Below, piece after piece: positions 12,050-13,759 of a stretch of DNA of 13,759 nt. The translations under genes were made by a program, and so were the position numbers. Position 1 is the first letter of the stretch. Every line of letters begins with the position of its first letter. Under the pieces are notes generated by a model. That model did no database searches. It saw only the letters and a program-made list of their open reading frames with translations, and was not told the origin of the DNA. Origin of the DNA: Ghiorsea sp. (GTDB taxonomy: Bacteria; Pseudomonadota; Zetaproteobacteria; Mariprofundales; Mariprofundaceae); contig JALUWH010000115.1 of assembly GCA_027019685.1 (NCBI GenBank), positions 1 through 13,759 on the forward strand. The letters run 5' to 3'.

Positions 12050-13759
12050 ATGAAGAAGTTTCAATGTGTGTCTATAAGTGATGGATGTTTGTCACCGAAT
12101 GTTGCAGTGGCAACTGCGCGGGCAGCCGGCATTGGTATTTTAGACTGTGAGTACGTGTCGAACACTAAACAACTGATAGATAATATTGAGGCATTATCAA
12201 AAGCTAAGGAAACTGGGCAAGTTGGTTTAAAAATTCATGTGAGCCAAGTAGATCACATTGATGACTGGCTTGGTGCGATGTCAGATGAAGGCTGCATTGT
12301 TGCTGTATCGTGGCACGGAACAACATTTGAAGAATTACAATTTTTATTGTTGCACATTTTGAAGCTAAAGCCGCATGCAAGCGTATGGCTTGAAGTTCAT
12401 GAACTTGCTCAAATGCAACCAGTATTAAGCCTAGATGGCATAGCAGGCATTTTAGCAAAAGGGCACGAGAGTGGTGGCTGGGTTGGTGAAGATGCTGCAT
12501 TTATTTTAAGTCAAAAACTTATTCGGGAAACATCCTTACCTGTATACATTCAAGGTGGCATTGGCATTCACTCGGCTGCTGCTTGTCGTGCAATTGGTGC
12601 TGCGGGAGTGGTTTTAGAAGAGCAGTTGTTTTTAATGCCTGAATCAGGTCTTCATTATATTCGACCAACGGTTGAAGGGTTAAATGGTAAAGAGTGTATG
12701 GCTGTGGGGGAACACTTTGGTGCACCATGTCGAATTTTGGATTTACCCCGACTAAAAGCGGCGCAGTCATTGAAAACCTTGCGCGATAGCATTGATATGG
12801 ATGTGGAGACCTTGGCTGAGGCCAAGACGATTTGGCAAGAAAAAGCTAAGTCTTGCCTAGGCTGGGACCATGAGAATCAAGCCTTGCCCATGGGGCAAGC
12901 GATTGCCCTAGCAGCCACATTTGTAGACACATATAAAACCACAGGGCGTTTGATACAAACGATTTTACAACAGAGTAAAACCCAAGTTGATTTGGCAAAA
13001 CAGAACCATATTATTTGTAAAGAATCACCTTTAGCGCAAGCGCATCAAACAACTTACCCATTTGTGCAAGGACCGATGACACGAGTGAGTGATACACCAG
13101 GTTTTGCCAAAGCAGTGGCTGATGGTGGGGCATTGCCATTGATAGCACTTGCCGTACTTAAAGCTGAACAGATTGATGGTATTTTAGCAGAATCAGAAAA
13201 GTTGCTACGTGACCAATCTTGGGGTGTTGGGTTGCTTGGTTTTATTGACCAAACACTTTATGAAGCGCAGTTACAAAGTGTGCTTAAACACAAGCCACCT
13301 TTTGCCTTGATTGCAGGTGGTAGACCGGATCAGGCCAAGCGGTTGGAAGAGCAAGGCATTAGTACTTATATCCATGCTCCAACGCCTGAATTATTACATA
13401 TGTTTATTGGACAAGGTGCACGTAAGTTTGTTTTTGAGGGGCGTGAATGTGGTGGGCATGTCGGACCATTATCTAGCTTTGTGCTTTGGGAACAAATGAT
13501 TGAAGTGTTGCTTGAGGATATGCCTAAAGGCAAGGAAAATGAATTCCAACTTCTTTTTGCAGGTGGTATCCATGATGGATTGTCTGCAACGATGGTCAAT
13601 GTATTAGCAGCACCATTGGTGGCGCGGGGTGCCAAGGTTGGTGTGTTGATGGGCACTGTGTATTTATTCACTGAAGAGGCGGTGTCACAAGGTTCGATTC
13701 TACAAGAGTTTCAAAATCAAGCCATACAATGTGAAAGCACGATTAATTTGGTGACTGGT
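12050..13759 (+). CDS. N-terminal part of a PKS/PUFA-synthase-like megasynthase with tandem nitronate monooxygenase (PfaD-like) domains
   Basis: The frame runs from ATG 12050 through the right edge without a stop: 570 codons seen, 3' end missing. Two FMN TIM-barrel domains of the 2-nitropropane dioxygenase/nitronate monooxygenase fold are in tandem. The first (about 1-235) has GHESGGWVGE near 138 and VYIQGGIGIHSAAACRAIGA near 165-184. The second (about 335 to the window end) begins YPFVQGPMTRVSDTP and has EGRECGGHVGP near 463-473, then LFAGGIHDGLSA near 502 and GAKVGVLMGT near 527. In PfaD of PUFA synthases this fold is the enoyl reductase. N-terminal paired barrels like these occur in long type I PKS-like proteins with ketosynthase and acyltransferase domains downstream, which are predicted here but not visible. 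A free-standing two-domain oxidoreductase cannot be excluded from this window. Confidence 0.75.
   Translation, partial: MKKFQCVSISDGCLSPNVAVATARAAGIGILDCEYVSNTKQLIDNIEALSKAKETGQVGLKIHVSQVDHIDDWLGAMSDEGCIVAVSWHGTTFEELQFLLLHILKLKPHASVWLEVHELAQMQPVLSLDGIAGILAKGHESGGWVGEDAAFILSQKLIRETSLPVYIQGGIGIHSAAACRAIGAAGVVLEEQLFLMPESGLHYIRPTVEGLNGKECMAVGEHFGAPCRILDLPRLKAAQSLKTLRDSIDMDVETLAEAKTIWQEKAKSCLGWDHENQALPMGQAIALAATFVDTYKTTGRLIQTILQQSKTQVDLAKQNHIICKESPLAQAHQTTYPFVQGPMTRVSDTPGFAKAVADGGALPLIALAVLKAEQIDGILAESEKLLRDQSWGVGLLGFIDQTLYEAQLQSVLKHKPPFALIAGGRPDQAKRLEEQGISTYIHAPTPELLHMFIGQGARKFVFEGRECGGHVGPLSSFVLWEQMIEVLLEDMPKGKENEFQLLFAGGIHDGLSATMVNVLAAPLVARGAKVGVLMGTVYLFTEEAVSQGSILQEFQNQAIQCESTINLVTG

Noticed and set aside
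13366..13671. A 101-codon - strand open frame near the right edge
   Set aside because: It is antisense to the second nitronate monooxygenase-like domain, whose motifs are clear on the + strand.
1..13759. tRNA, rRNA, transposase, integrase, toxin-antitoxin or phage-defence genes
   Set aside because: None was recognised on either strand; the window is filled by the coding regions listed.

Overview
The window is densely coded, moderately AT-rich by eye, and reads as a Gram-negative bacterium. It encodes two proteins with lipoprotein signals (lipobox Cys) and +2 residues suited to outer-membrane sorting, two with Sec signal peptides, Shine-Dalgarno-type starts and tightly packed operons. A multidomain lipid/polyketide synthase next to sulfated-polysaccharide genes suggests an aquatic or marine proteobacterium. 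The species cannot be fixed from sequence alone.

Region 1 (1-5029, + strand) is the distal part of a polysaccharide (EPS/capsule-like) cluster: the 3' part of a clan GH-A glycoside hydrolase, a PAPS-dependent sulfotransferase and two GT4-type glycosyltransferases, spaced or overlapped as one transcript. A compact palindromic, MITE-like element (2499-2661, flanked by TA) sits between the sulfotransferase and the first glycosyltransferase.

Region 2 (5044-11873, - strand) is a four-gene operon with gaps of 3, 3 and -1 nt, transcribed toward the polysaccharide genes. In order it encodes a lipoprotein with seven calcium-loop FG-GAP/VCBS blades and a C-terminal ASPIC/UnbV domain; a secreted protein that reads as a seven-repeat beta-propeller; a lipoprotein with two consecutive seven-repeat propellers behind a (PVTP)n stalk; and a secreted Notum/pectinacetylesterase-family serine hydrolase. 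The second protein is a paralogue of the C-terminal half of the third. This exported propeller-plus-esterase set is the most unusual part of the window; no function is assigned to it from sequence.

Region 3 (12050 to the window end, + strand) is divergent from region 2 and holds the first 570 codons of a large protein with two tandem nitronate monooxygenase/PfaD-like FMN-barrel domains. This is the N-terminal layout seen in some type I PKS/PUFA-synthase-like megasynthases. The 176-nt divergent intergenic region holds a candidate promoter, a short palindrome and a hairpin.

A plausible but unproven reading is that regions 1 and 2 make and then modify or bind a sulfated surface polysaccharide, while region 3 begins a separate specialised-lipid pathway.
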